Shown: positions 45,748 to 58,373 of the stretch, piece by piece
Layout: each line of letters opens with the position of its first letter
Position numbering within the stretch: position 1 is the first letter of the stretch
From: Salvelinus alpinus
Taxonomy: Eukaryota > Chordata > Actinopteri > Salmoniformes > Salmonidae
Direction: 5' to 3'
DNA: 64,000 nt
Assembly (NCBI RefSeq): GCF_045679555.1
Contig: NC_092122.1
Coordinates: 12,947,043 to 13,011,042, forward strand
Translations under genes and position numbers: made by a program
The notes under the pieces: model-generated
Databases searched by the model: none
What the model was told of the DNA's origin: nothing
What the model saw: only the letters and a program-made list of their open reading frames with translations

Positions 45748-46285
45748 CATTTAGCGGCCGCTGCCAACATACTGACTCAACTCCAGCCACTTTAAAAATG
45801 GGAATTGATGGAAATTATGTAAAAATGTACCACTAGCCACTTTAAACAATGCCACTTAATATAATGTTTACATACCCTACATTACCCATCTCATATGTAT
45901 ATACTGTACTCTATATCATCTACTGCATCTTGCCATCTTTATGTAATACATGTACCACTAGCCACTTTAAACTATGCCACTTTATGTTTACATACCCTAC
46001 AGTACTCATCTCATATGTATATACCGTACTCTATACCATCTACTGCATCTTGCCATGTCGTTCTGTACCACCACTCATTCATATATCTTTATGTACATAT
46101 TCTTTATCCCTTTACACTTGTGTGTGTGTATAAGGTAGTAGTTGTGGAATTGTTAGGTTAGATTACTTGTTGGTTATTACTGCATTGTCGGAACTAGAAG
46201 CACAAGCATTTCGCTACACTCGCATTAACATCTGCTAACCATGTGTATGTGACTAATAAAATTTGATTTGATTTGATTTGATAAA
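45748..46285 (+). mobile_element. 3' untranslated region and tail of the intact LINE
   Basis: The stretch contains two similar copies of CTAGCCACTTTAAAC...CATACCCTACA(T/G)TAC...TCATATGTATATAC(T/C)GTACTCTATA (about 45830-45930 and 45958-46050). It ends in ACTAATAAAATTTGATTTGA followed by TTTGA repeats. The short tandem tail is a usual terminus of this LINE group and supports a complete 3' end. Confidence 0.85.
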
Positions 46286-46484
46286 CATCCTGAATGTAAT
46301 CTGTTGATAAACACCCCAGTCATTTTCAAATGTAATCTTGTTTCGAACTTTCTCTTGTCTTAACCTGCCATCTGTTCATCTTGTTTTATGTATGTCTTGG
46401 TTGGTTCTTCTTACACACAGATATCATGATGTGCATTCTTGTCTTGCAGTTTCTGAGACCTTCAGGCCACTGCTATATTTAAAT

Positions 46485-46800
46485 GAACACTCCACCCAAA
46501 AACTATGTTTTGGTATTAGTTTCCTTAGTCCATTCTTGACATAGTCACAACATGTTGTGTTTGTCAGCAATCACATTTTCAAGATATGTAACTTTCAAAA
46601 TACAGAAATCATCGGCGTAGGATACATTTTGCATCATATGAAGCTGTGTTTTGCATCATATGATGCAAAATCCATCATACGCGGATGATTTCTGTATTTT
46701 GAAAGTTACATATCTTGAAAATGTGATTGCTGACAAACAAAACATGTTGGGACTATGTCAAGAATGGACTAACGAAACAAATACCGGAGTTTCCCTGTCA
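46485..46800. repeat. Large foldback element, arms of about 150 bases
   Basis: The left arm (TTGACATAGTC, TTTGTCAGCAATCACATTTT, CAAGATATGTAACTTTCAAA, ATACAGAAATCATC) is repeated inverted on the right with few mismatches. The centre is a second small palindrome (GCATCATATG). Transcribed RNA would form a long hairpin. It is non-coding; the stretch from 46801 to 49510 shows no recognised gene. Confidence 0.9.
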
Positions 46801-49510
46801 TATAAGACTACATAACAGTCATTGGAAGTCACTGCACCAGCAGTATTTTTTTTACTATTTCCATTACACGCCTAAATAGTGCAAAACAAATATTTCTTTC
46901 TTAGAGCGGGGTTATAGAAAGAGCCTATACTCCTGGTGGGGAGTGTGTGGTTGGAGAGTTCTGGATGAATTACATGGGGAAATGAAAGGAGGCCTGCTGT
47001 AACCCACAGGTCCATTCTGGGAGGGGAGACAGCCTCTGATGTGGCTTTATAACATTTCCTAAAAAGCGCAAAGCCCTCTGGGATGATACCAAAACCAGTC
47101 ATCAATGGAGTGGTGTGCGCGTGTGTGTGTGCCTCACTATGCTGTATTGTTCATCCTTCCTTTGATATCTGAAGACACAGTTGGCTATCTGTGGCTTTCC
47201 ACACACAAAAAATGATGTCCTCCAGAGCCCTAGAAGAAAGAGGCCAGGGGAGCACACACTATCAGTCAGTTGTTTTCTCTCCTTTACACAGTGTTGTGTC
47301 TTCAGGGGTGTGGTTCATTAGAGCTGAAGCCCTCTATAGAGGTCCTGCCTTGGAGGCATTTTGTGCTTTCTCACAGCTATGACATCAGTCATGCACACCC
47401 ATCTGTAGCCTGGGTTGTTATCTGAGACAGCTGGTGCACTAATATCTACTGTCGGCGTGTTTGTAATTCAATTCTTACACAACCTTTGATTTTCCACCGC
47501 AAAGTGACACAAGCACCTTTTAATATTGAGGAAATATGAATTATGTATTAGAAGTCTGTATTTCTGCAGTTTGTACAGTCAAATCCTCCTTGTTTTAAGC
47601 CTTCAGCTCCTTTTCTGCGCCTGTGTGAGGCACATTCATTCGGCTTGAGACCCAGCCCTCTCTAGTCCAAACCCCCGCTCATCTGCAGTCTGTTATGGCG
47701 GACCGGGGATGACATCATGCTCGTCTTGGAGAGAGCAGTTGCTGGTAATTGGCGCGCTCTACTCCACCAGCGATGCGGGCCAAACGGAACACACACGGCG
47801 GAGCCAGGCAATGCAAGTCAGATGCACTGCTGGGTTTTTCCAGAGTGGCTGACTTGACTGGGGCCACAGAGAGAGCCAGATACAAGAGGCCTCCGAGAGG
47901 GGGCTGCTCCAACTGTAAATGTCAGAAATGAATGAAGGGGCCTCAACCTAAAATTGAATCTGATATAATGCGCCCCAGGCTAGCCCAGACGTTTGATCTG
48001 ATTCACAATGCAGCGCTGTCGTCGACGTCGAAGGGGATAGAGCTGTGCCTATTCTGGATGTTATGACATGGCAGAAAGTATTTTCATGTGTTCTTGGATG
48101 CGTATGTAGAATCAGAGCTAGGCCTACATCATTGAGTGCACATCTACCCACAGCGTTTTCAATTGAAGTATCATTGAGGCTCTGTACCTCTGGAGATCTC
48201 TCTGGTCAATAGGCCTATAATGGTATGCGATATTAAAATCAACCCTCTGTGTCGCCGTTTCAAAGCGGCTGCAAACGTCTTAACGACGTGCAGGGAGCAT
48301 GTTTTTGTATCTTTGGTCTTTATAATGCAAAGGTCCACGAGAAGTTCATTCACCGCTTATTCTGAAACCCTTAGCGCATGTTTGGTGATGGTAGGAAGAT
48401 TACACATCTGGAAATAAGACAATAACATGCAGCCATTTTTTGTGGCAATGTGAACTGAGGCGAATTGGCTACAGTGAATATGTGAAAAAAGCATGCTTTT
48501 GCCCTCTCTTTGGCCAGCCATCCACCTCTGTCTTGCAAAGGATCCTATTTGTTTGTACAGAGAGCTTTCACCATGTTTCCTGCTATGTGGTTGTTGAAGG
48601 AAACACCAGAGGCGAGGCATGTTGATTCTGTGATATTGTTGTTTGTAGAAATGTTGCATAAGCTTCCTCCTCATCTTTGTTGTTATCTGTAGATGTTGTG
48701 AGAACATGTTCGCTGCAGTTGGCATGTATGGGAAAACCCCTAGAGTATGACAAACAACTGAGGGCAGAGCTGAGCGTGTTGGCACGTGCCCGTCTCCCGC
48801 CATCTCACGCACGCTTGATAGCGCTGGTGCCCCATATATTTATACGAGACAGTCTGGGTGGTGAATGGAGGGCAGGGCGAGAGGCTCAGCATGCCTCGCA
48901 GGTGGTGAGAAGAGATCATCACAGTTCCTGTCAAGAACAAAGTGGAACTCGGTGTGTCTGTGGGTGAAGAGCAGAGTATGCAGAACTGTCAGAGGAAGTG
49001 CCCATGCAGACTTAGCATTGGGCAGATGCCTCACTGACTATCAAAATGACATGTGTACTGTAGAGTGGTTGTTGCAATAGCCAGGCCTTGAATTTGTTAA
49101 TGCATCATATAAGTGGGTATCTTAGGCAAGATAGTGCTGTAATTTCTTTGTCTTTACAGTCACCACCTTTTTAATAAATTTCCATTAAAGTGAAGAAATC
49201 TTTGAATCACACTTCATGTAAGATACATTTTTTTTTTTTTATATATATATAAGCTATTCCTGATTATAATTTATTCTCTGTGGACTGTGTTGGGAAATGC
49301 TTGCTAGTTTTAGTTTGGCTGGTGTACGCAGTTACAGTGATGACCTAGCCTCCTGACTTCCTGTGACAAGTCATCTTAGGACAGGAAGTGCAGCTTGTGA
49401 ATGGTGACCCAGCTAGCTCCAGTCAAAGCCTATCTCATGACACTGCCTATTGGCTTGACTGTGAGAAAAGATGTTTCCATTACGGCTGACAGTAACTCAC
49501 TGCCGAGGCA

Positions 49511-50350
49511 TTTCTTCCAGCACACCCTCTCCCAACTGGTGAGCTAGCTGTCGAGGCAGCAACAGTGCCTGAGGAAGGAAATGATTGTAGCATATGGGAA
49601 TGCGTTATCACTCCTCTATGCCCCAGTAGATCCCTCGTGCTTCATACTGTACGCCACACTTGGTAGAACCTTATCAGTTAGATGTGAAGAAACACATTTT
49701 GCGGCTCTGACCGAATGACATGTTTTCTATCTGTCCCCCCATTTGATGTGAATTGTTCCTGACATGTAATGTCAGCCAATGTCTATTCTAAGGTCATGTA
49801 TATTGAAAGGTGTTTGCCAAATGTCATGTTGGTTCTTGTTGTTAGCTGGCACACAGTGGAAAGTGGCTGTATCATGTTCCCCTTGTATGTACCACTCTCT
49901 TGAGGAAGCAGACACAGCTGGGTAGTGATACCTCTGTTGTTCTTCTTCCCATTTTAACAGTCAGATTGAAAGCAGGTCACAGTGTACACTGTCATAGCCT
50001 GTTTGTCCACTTATATGGCTGCCTGTATGTCTGTCTGCTTACCGGTAGGTGCGTTGTCACCTGACTTCCTTTGCTTGTGTCATGTTGACTTGACCTCTTA
50101 AATGCACTATAGTGCTGCATGGAAGAATGGGTCATGCTGTTCAATGCAACTTCCTACCTAAAGCTGCAGCAGCCCCCCAACGATGTGTTTGTGGGAACTG
50201 GGAAACTCCACAGGACCTTCATGGGCACCCTAGTGTGTACCTACTGGGCACAGATGTCATTTCAACATCTACTTTGATTTACATTTGGTTGGGTTGTCAA
50301 CTAACGGGAATTCAATGTGAAATCAACAAAGAATGTCACCATGTCATTGG
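49511..50350. repeat. Segmental tandem duplication, unit 1
   Basis: TTCCAGCACACCCTCTCCCA, GGTGAGCTAGCTGTCGAGGC and the following ~270 bases return at 50357. The continuation GTTTGCCAAATGTCATGTTG ... CACACAGTGGAAAGTGGC returns at about 52098, beyond an inserted transposon. The unit is about 845 bases. Confidence 0.9.
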
Positions 50351-50624
50351 CATATTTTCCAGCACACCCTCTCCCAACTGGTGAGCTAGCTGTCGAGGCA
50401 GCAACAGTGCCTGAGGGAGGAAATGATTGTAGCATATGGGAATGCGTTATCACTCCTCTTTCCCCCAGTAGATCCCTCGTGCTTCATACTGTACGCCACA
50501 CTTGGTAGAACCTTATCAGTTAGATGTGAAGAAACACATTTTACGGCTCTGACCGAATGACATGTTTTCTTTCTGTCCGACCTCTTGATTTGAATTGTTC
50601 CTGATGTGTACTGTCAGCCAATGT

Positions 50625-52087
50625 CTATTTATTTTCTTTCTTTGTAGAAATAATACAATTAATACAATAATACAATTATTCATTGTAGAATAATAGTGAA
50701 GACATCAAAACTATGAAATAACACATATGGAATCATGTAGTAACCAAAAAAGTGCTAAACAAATCAACATATATTTTAGATTTTAGATTCTTCAAAGTAG
50801 CCACCCTTTGCCTTTGTGACAGCTTTACACACTGTTGACATTCTCTCAACCAGCTTCGTGAGGTAGTCACCTGGAATGCATTTCAATGAACAAGTGTGCC
50901 TTGTTAAAAGTTAATTTGTGGAATTTCTTTCCTTCTTAATCCGTTTGAGCCAATCAGTTGTGTTGTGACAAGGTATGAGTGGTATACAGAAGATAGCCCT
51001 ATTTGGTAAAAGACCAAGTCCATATTATGGCAAGAACAGCTCAAATAAGCATAGAGAAACGACAGTCCATCATTACTTTAAGACATGAAGGTCAGTCAAT
51101 GCGGTCACAAAAACCATCAAGCGCTATGATGAAACTGGCTCTCATGAGGACCGCCAGAGGAAAGGAAGACCCAGAGTTACCTCTGCTGCAGAGGATAAGT
51201 TCTTTAGAGTTACCAGCCTCAGAAATTGGAGCCCAAATAAATGCTTCACAGATTTCAAGTAACAGACACATCTCAACATCAACTGTTCAGAGGAGACTGT
51301 GTGAATCAGGCCTTCGTGGTCTAATTGCTGCAAAGAAACCACTACTAAAGGACACCAATAAGAAGAAGAGACTTGCTTCGACCAAGAATCACAAGCAATG
51401 GACATTAGACCGGTGGATATCTGTCCTTTGGTCTGATGAGTCCAAATTTGAGATTTTTGGTTCCAACCGCCATGTCTTCGTAAGACACAGAGTAGGTGAA
51501 CGGATGATATCTGCATGTGTGGGTAGTGTGAAGGAGGTGTGATGGTGTGGAGTTGTTTTGCTGGTGACACTCTGGGATTTATTTAGAACTCAAGGCACAC
51601 TTAACCAGCATGGCTACCACAGCATTCTGCAGAGATACTCCCTCCCATCTGGTTTGCGCTTAGTGGGACTATTATTTGTTTTTCAACAAGACAATGACCC
51701 AACACACCTCCAGGCTGTGTAAGGGCTATTAGACCAAGACGGGGTGTGATGGAGTGCTGCATCAGATAACCTGGCCTCCACAATCATCCGTCCTCAACCC
51801 AATTGAGATGGTTTGGGATGAAGGAAAAGCAGCCAACAAGTGCTCAACATATGTGGGAACTCCTTCAAGACTGTTGGAAAAGCATTCCAGGTGAAGCTGG
51901 TTGAGAAAATGCCAAGAGTGTGCAAAGCTGTGTGTGCAAAGAATCTCACATCTTAAATATATTTTGATTTGTTTAACACTTTTTTGGTTACTACATGATT
52001 CCATATGTGTTATTTCATAGTTGTGATGTAGAAAATAAAGAAAAACCCTTGAATGAGTAGGTGTGTCCAAACTTTTGACTGGTACTG
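50625..52087 (+). mobile_element. Tc1-like transposon, left end altered
   Basis: The right end GTCCAAACTTTTGACTGGTACTG with following TA is a Tc1-type terminus, but its expected inverse is absent at the left, where the text starts at an AT-rich ATTTTCTTTC stretch. Motifs such as AGAATAATAGTGAAGACATC match the fragment at 28874. It carries a decayed transposase (51003-51900). Confidence 0.8.
51003..51900 (+). pseudogene. Tc1 transposase remnant, second family
   Basis: The first open part (to 51542) shows Tc1 marks: a helix-turn-helix N-terminus, [18 protein letters not shown] and [20 protein letters not shown], with the first catalytic Asp in WSDE. Then stops and frameshifts follow, though DNA resembling a C-terminus (QDNDPTHLQAV-type text near 51690) persists. 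The protein is inactive. Confidence 0.88.
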
Positions 52088-53444
52088 TATATTGAAATGT
52101 GTTTGCCAAATGTCATGTTGGTTCTTGTTGTTAGCCGGCACACAGTGGAAAGTGGCAGACACAGCTGGGTAGTGATACCTCTGTTCTTCTTCCCTTTTTA
52201 ACAGATTGCAAGCAGGTCACAGTGTAGACTAATAGCCTGTTTGTTTTGGGGAACTGGGAATCTCCACAGGACCCCATATTCACACTAGTGTGTACTCACT
52301 GGGCACAGACATCATTTCAACGTCTAGTTTTGATTGAGTTGTCAACTAACGTGAATTTAACGTGAAATCAACAAAAATGTTAGTTTTTCAAGACCAATCA
52401 GTTTTCCATGATGATTCAATGTCATTACATTGCAGTTGTTGTTTTTTTATGATGTGGAAACAATGTTAATTCAACCAGTTGTTATCCCAGTGGGTATACC
52501 CTGGGCCTACAAACACACACTCAGTTTACACACCCAGGAGTAGTGGTCTCATAATGAATGACTACCATGACAGCAAAGGACATGGAGAAAAGAGCCACAC
52601 CTTCAATGCTCTGTCATGTCTACAAACATCTCAGTTTGGATAATCACTCCTCCCACACTGTGCATTGCAGAGATTCCTGAAAATCTTTGGTCTCTTTACC
52701 AAGACTTCAATTTGATTAGTTTGAAATGAAAATGTCCTGTTGCATTGTGGTCAGTTTCATTGCTCAATGTTTTATCCAGTTGCTCAGTTTTGTGCATTGT
52801 GCAAGATAGAATAAGTCCTCCGTTATTTTCCCCCATTGAAAGTCCTCCTCCTTCTCCCTGGGAGTATTTATGTATACCAGGGCTAACCATAAAGAGAGCC
52901 TCCCTTTGCCTTAATTTCCTCAGTGACAGTGGGAATCCTGACCAAGGGCCTGAGCTCCAGCACAGCCATCGCTCCAACCATAACATATGCCTCATTACTT
53001 CCTGTTATGGATGCTTACATAAGGCTTCGGAAACACAGACATCTAAGGTCGTCCAATTCCAAAAACAGCCAGGACACTTTCTCTGTATTTGGCATCAATG
53101 AGAGTTCCAATAGGTTTATTGTTCTGTAACCCAACCTTGCTTTTTCCTAGCAAGACATTCCCCAGATTATAGAATTACAGTATGTGCATCACTGTGTGTA
53201 AATTGATGACGGCAGGTGGATAAAGCAAGATTTTTGATTACGATTTGTTTACATGGCTTTAGTCTGACATAGAATAATGGAAAAATTCAGCTTCCAGTAG
53301 AAGAAAGTTTGTTTTTTAAACATTGGATATGTCACATTCATCATTCCTAGAAATGAAAAGGCTACAACGATCTGAGTGCACTGTATGTCTGATGGATTTG
53401 ATAGATGGGCACCATCCAACAGTGCGCTATGTAGGTCAGTGTGA

Positions 53445-53622
53445 TTTTTTATTTTATTTTTTATTTTACCGTTATTTTACCAGGTAAGTTGACTGAGAAC
53501 ACGTTCTCATTTGCAGCAACGACCTGGGGAATAGTTACAGGGGAGAGGAGGGGGATGAATGAGCCAATTGTAAACTGGGGATTATTAGGTGACCGTGATG
53601 GTTGAGGGCCAGATTGGGAATT

Positions 53623-53656
<34 letters not shown>

Positions 53657-53945
53657 ACGATAAGTGCCATGGGATCTTTAATGACCTCAGAGAGTCAGGA
53701 CACCCGTTTAACGTCCCATCCGAAAGACGGCACCCTACACAGAGCAGTGTCCCCAATCACTGCTCTGGGGCATTGGGATCTTTGTTTAGACCAGAGGAAA
53801 GAGTGCCTCCTACTGGCCCTCCAACACCACTTCCAGCAGCACCTGGTCTCCCATCCAGGGACTGACCAGGACCAACCCTGCTTAGCTTCAGAAGCAAGCC
53901 AGCAGTGGTATGCAGGGTGGTATTAGCACGGTGATGGCCTGATGG
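53445..53945 (-). mobile_element. 5S-rRNA-derived SINE (SINE3 type)
   Basis: Read on the minus strand, the head ATACCACCCTGCATACCACT ... GAAGCTAAGCAGGGTTGGTC ... TGGATGGGAGACC is a diverged 5S rRNA with its internal promoter region. The body continues GTGCCGTCTTTCGGATGGGA and the tail is CTCAGTCAACTTACCTGGTA followed by AAATAA repeats, similar to the tail of the LINE at 36885. It is not a functional 5S gene. Confidence 0.88.
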
Positions 53946-56900
53946 GCCGTTTTCCCAGTCCGGAAGACCACGGAGGATCCAAAGCGATGGGGGCCAAAAC
54001 TGGACGAGTGATCCCCAGGGATGTGGCCTTGGTCCTGGGAAATGGTGGCCCAGGGTGAGCCTGGAGCATCGCAGCAAAGCCTCGGCAGCACTGTGAACCT
54101 CGCTTTCTCCTCTCACACAAGTGGACCGGCTGGTGTGGGGCTTGACATTGGAATAATAAGGTTTAAGGGGAAAAAGACTCTGGGCCTCTATTCTTCTTCC
54201 CAGAGTTTCGGTGGGAAGAATCGATGACTTCCTCTCGTTTGACCTCAGGGACGAGGGAGGGATATGTCTCTTCATATCTGCTATTAAAATGCCCAATAGA
54301 GCGAACTGAACAGTCCTTGTGGGAATGTTTTAGTCTGATTGTATGTCACTTGTTTCTCAAAATGTTGAAATAAGGCTTGTGTGTGTGACATGTTGTGTGT
54401 ATAATATACCTGCTACTCTCTTGAGTGGTCCCTTCATAATGACATTGTCATAATCCTGCTCTCTGATTGGCCCCAGCCTTTATTAGGACATTATGATATC
54501 ATCATAACATTTCTTTCTGATTGGTCCCTTCACAATGACGTCATACCCTGCTCTCTGATTGGTCCATCATTATGACATCATCATAACTCTGCTCTCTGAT
54601 TAGTCCATCATAAGAACATGACATTATGAAAGTACAAATCAGAGAGCAGGGTTATGACAATGTCATTATGATGCACTAATCAGAAAGCAGAGTTATGATG
54701 ATGTAACAATAAGGGGCCAATTTTACATTATACACATTGTCTTATACTGTGGCGTTGTTGAATACTCATTTCTGATTGGCTTGAAGGGCATTCGAGAGCT
54801 TGCATTATTTCCTTAGAACTCGGGTATTAGCACGGTAGAATTCAATGGCTATAGTTCATTCTTATATGTTTTATGTTTGTGCTGCTTTTGAAAGCAAAAG
54901 TCGAATTGAAAATATTATTGGGATTGTTGAATTCGATTATCATAATAGCAAGTAAGGACTGATGGTTTGGTTAGCTAAACTAGCAAGTCTGTTTGTTTGG
55001 TTACCAAGGAAACTACTGTAGCTATTTAGTAAACTTGCTATCTACTTCAGTGGATGTTGAACACATTTCTACCTGCAAATGGACACATTTCTAGCGGCAA
55101 ATGTGTTAAATTATAGCCATGGTATAAAAGCGATAATCAACTCGAAACAATGCAACTCCATGGAGGGTCAGTTCCACTCCGCTAGCGCGACGTGGAACAC
55201 ACCATCGCCGGAGTTCATTATGTTCCGTAACATGCATAGACTCTCGTTGATTAACCCTTACATAGCCCTGCTCTCTGATTGTTCGTTCATAATGACATCA
55301 TCATCATCAGCCTGCTCTGATACACCTCCCATTTCTTGGGTGTCTCTAGCTTTGTATGTGACAACACCAGTATCAGGTCTAATTAGGTTCTTCATCTCCA
55401 GGTTTGTATTTCAACTGGTTTTCACTGTGGAGAAAGAAAGTGCTTATTGCCCACTTGCTAAATAAAGATCCAGCCTGTCGAACTGAATTTAGGCTCCCAG
55501 CTAAAAAAGGGCTGTGCCCAAAGTAATGTGTCATGGGAAAAAAGACATGGGAAAACAGTGACCATAATTCTGAGCGGACGGGCAGGGAATTATGGGAGAA
55601 CAATGAAACATATTTTCAGTGTAATTTGGAGGAGGAGGAACAGGGAAGAAGAAGAAAAAAGACATGACTTATCACAACACCACATTATTGAGCAATCAAC
55701 ATTTGCTCCAATCCAGTCATGTTTAAGTCTCTTATTTCTCTAATTGAGTTTTGAGATTAGATAATTTCAGTGTGCAGTTGGCAGTATGTGAAATTCCTTG
55801 GCTTGGTCCAAAGGAATGCCCTGGTGGGTACAGAGCACTGACATACCAGCCTGATGGCACAATGCTCTGATCCCAGGCAAACCACCACAATACTGGGCCC
55901 ACCCTGGTCAGGTCAGCCTCCTCTGCCTCCCTGGTCCTCCACTCCATAAGAGAAATCACAGGATCAAAGCCAGGCCATGTCCTGGGGGACGGGGGTAGCA
56001 TGGGGAATGGTCACTGCCGGTCACACCGACCTCACCACTCTAATTCATATTATGGCATTTCCTCCAGATAAGGTGATAAGGCTGGTATGCCTGGTGCTTA
56101 TCTCAGATCTTCTCTAGGCTATTTGGAATGTAAGATTATGCAATCTTGTTGGGATTTTTTTTTATTACCATGGTAATGTGAGAGTGTTTGTTTGTTTGCT
56201 TTGTTAATTGCCGGTCTTTGCTGCTGGACTGTGGTGAGCGGTTTGTGGTGAGCGGTTTGGGACCGTAGTGGCCACTGCCATCTCTGGGCAATAGGCCATA
56301 CCGCCCCCACCCTATGGTCCCTGAGTGCGCTAACCAAGCCTGTGCTGCAAGATTGTACTTGACCCAGCCAAGATTCCTAGAATGGCTTTTCACTTTGAGA
56401 GAAATATGTTGGGAAATCAGTCAGAAAGACTTACTGTACCTCACAGACATGGATGGCTTTTTCCCCTTGAATTGCTTGAAGCCCAGCAGTGTCCCCAGCC
56501 ATTGCTGTGTTTGAGGATAACACTCTGTGCTTGCTCCAGACCTGGGTTCAAATACTATATGACATTTTTAAAATTTGTTGAGTGTTTGCTTTAGCTTGGC
56601 TGGAGTGCCAGGTGAGCAGGGTTTGCACTTTTGGGGATTTTTCTGTTGGTCCAGTAAGCCAGGCAAGCTCAATCAAGCACAGATAAAGTATTTGAAATAT
56701 TGTAATTATTTCAACCCTGGTCTGGCTGGATGGAATCCAAGTCCCACTTTGGGCTGCACGATGACTTCCATCGTCCTGTTGAATGGCTGAGTCTGGCGAC
56801 AGGGGAGCCTGCGTCCTCCCTCAATCTAATCAAGCAATGAGACCAATAAGGTGAATTAAGATGTGAGCTGAGATGGCTATCCTCTCACAGAGGTCTCTTT

Positions 56901-57729
56901 GTGCCTGGTATAGGAATAAGAGGCCCATGGTTAGCATGCATCACACACAGGAAAGGAACAGGGCCGGGGCAGCCCCCAGAGCAGACCCAGGAGTCTACCC
57001 TTCCCAGCTAGCGATTTATAGGGAGTCGGATCACCGTGCTATAGCAGTTTTCAAAGCACTTTCTTCAGCCATGCGAGCTAGGGCCCCATTTCCTCCTTTC
57101 TCTCTGGAGGGAAATGTAAGTGTGCTGGGGAGGAAATGTTGCAAAGACGAAGGGAAGTCACAGAGACAAAGAAAGCAATGTTATTTGTAGACAAGTGGGG
57201 CCAGCGCTTTAAAATAAACTTCTCTGAAAATGTTTTACTGGAAACTGCTCGCCACTGATTAACACACCATGTTTTCAACAGGCTACAGAACAACAGCAAT
57301 CATCAGTTTGTACAGAACTTTTGTTTGGGACGAGGATACTGTATGCATGACCAGCTACTCTGTTGGTCTATCTGCCCCCTGGGCCTGTCTTCCTGTTGGA
57401 CATCCTGTCCCTGATGAATCAGCCTTTAAAGAGGATGCTGGTGGTCGCAAGGACACACCCCCTCACCCCAGCACAACCAAATACAGCATCCTCCCCATTC
57501 AGAAAGCACCAGCCGACGCTGCTGCTGACAGAAGCTCCCTCACCGGAATCTTTTTTGTTTGTGTTCTTCCTTCCCCTGATCTTTGACCGCACAGACCCGG
57601 TCCACTTGTGACAGGCAGCCCACTGCCTATTGGCTCCCACTCAGACCGCTTCCCTTCTTCACTGCCTTGAGATGTCTGTGATGTGAGGAGAGGAGAGGCA
57701 ACCGGAGGGGGCGAGGAAGGGAACTGACT
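53946..57729. other. Intergenic, no gene; CTCTCTGATTGG repeats
   Basis: No protein-coding gene recognised. From about 54440 to 54700 the motif TGCTCTCTGATTGG(T/C)CC occurs several times next to ATAATGACATCATCATAA, and then twice in inverse, forming a diffuse inverted array. A further copy lies at 55268. The rest is unremarkable. Confidence 0.4.
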
Positions 57730-57903
57730 CAGTGGAGGCTGCTGAGGGGAGGATGGCTCATAATAATGGCTGGAATGGAGCGAATGGAATGGCATCAAAC
57801 ACATGGAAACTGTGTTTGATGTAGTTGATACCGTTGCATTAATTCCGCTCCAGCCATTACCACAAGCCCGTCCTCTCCAATTAGGGTGCCACCAACCTCC
57901 TGT
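57730..57903. repeat. Palindromic MITE, copy 3
   Basis: It begins CAGTGGAGGCTGCTGAGG and ends ACCAACCTCCTGTG, with the arms GGAATGGCATCAAACACATG and the inverse-type GTTTGATGTAGTTGATACC. This is the best-preserved of the three copies in the window. Confidence 0.8.
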
Positions 57904-58187
57904 GAACTCGGGCTGGTTAGTTACATAACGCAGAGTCCTTCTACCAAGTATGGCACACATCACACTCATGTATGCATACTGTATACTGTACGTACAGGTT
58001 GACATACAAAGACACAGACCCCGTCTCAGGCTGGGCAGAGTGCGCTCCTCCAGGCGTCAGAGGATGAGTTTTGTTCTCTGTTCAGAGGAGAGGATGTGAT
58101 CTCACCCAGTAAAAATCCAACCTATTTCACTAGCTGCTCGTGACTTAATTCAAGCTCCCCTGTTCCTCCTTTTGCACCCTCTCTCTT

Positions 58188-58373
58188 TTTTTTATTTAAC
58201 TAGGCAAGTCAGTTGAGAACAAATCTTTATTTACAATGACTGCCTAGGAACAGTGGGTTAACTGCCTTGTTCAGGGGCAGAACAACAGATTTTTACCTTG
58301 TCAGCTCGTGGATTCGATCTAGCAACCTTTCGGTTACTGGCCCAATGCTCTAACCACTAAGCTACCTGCCGCC
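58188..58373 (-). mobile_element. tRNA-derived SINE (reverse)
   Basis: Minus-strand reading gives GGCAGGTAGCTTAGTGGTTA (A box), then GCTAGATCGAATCCACGAGC (B box), GGCAGTTAACCCACTGTTCC, and the tail TTGTAAATAAAGATTTGTTC ... TAGTTAAATAAA. The tail is shared with other SINEs here; the tRNA-like head differs from both the 17452 and the 20413 families. Confidence 0.85.

Larger units (their letters stand above)
50357..52495. repeat. Segmental tandem duplication, unit 2, with inserted Tc1
   Basis: This copies unit 1 with small differences (for example GAGGGAGG for GAGGAAGG; a few deletions near 52170-52250). A Tc1-like element (50625-52087) interrupts it at TGTCTATT and the copy resumes at TATTGAAATGTGTTTGCC. 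The last 200 bases (52298-52495) are a GGGCACA foldback repeat also found at 885-990. Confidence 0.85.

Noticed and set aside
53860-53945. 5S ribosomal RNA gene
   Set aside because: It is only the diverged head of a SINE3-type element with a SINE body and LINE tail.
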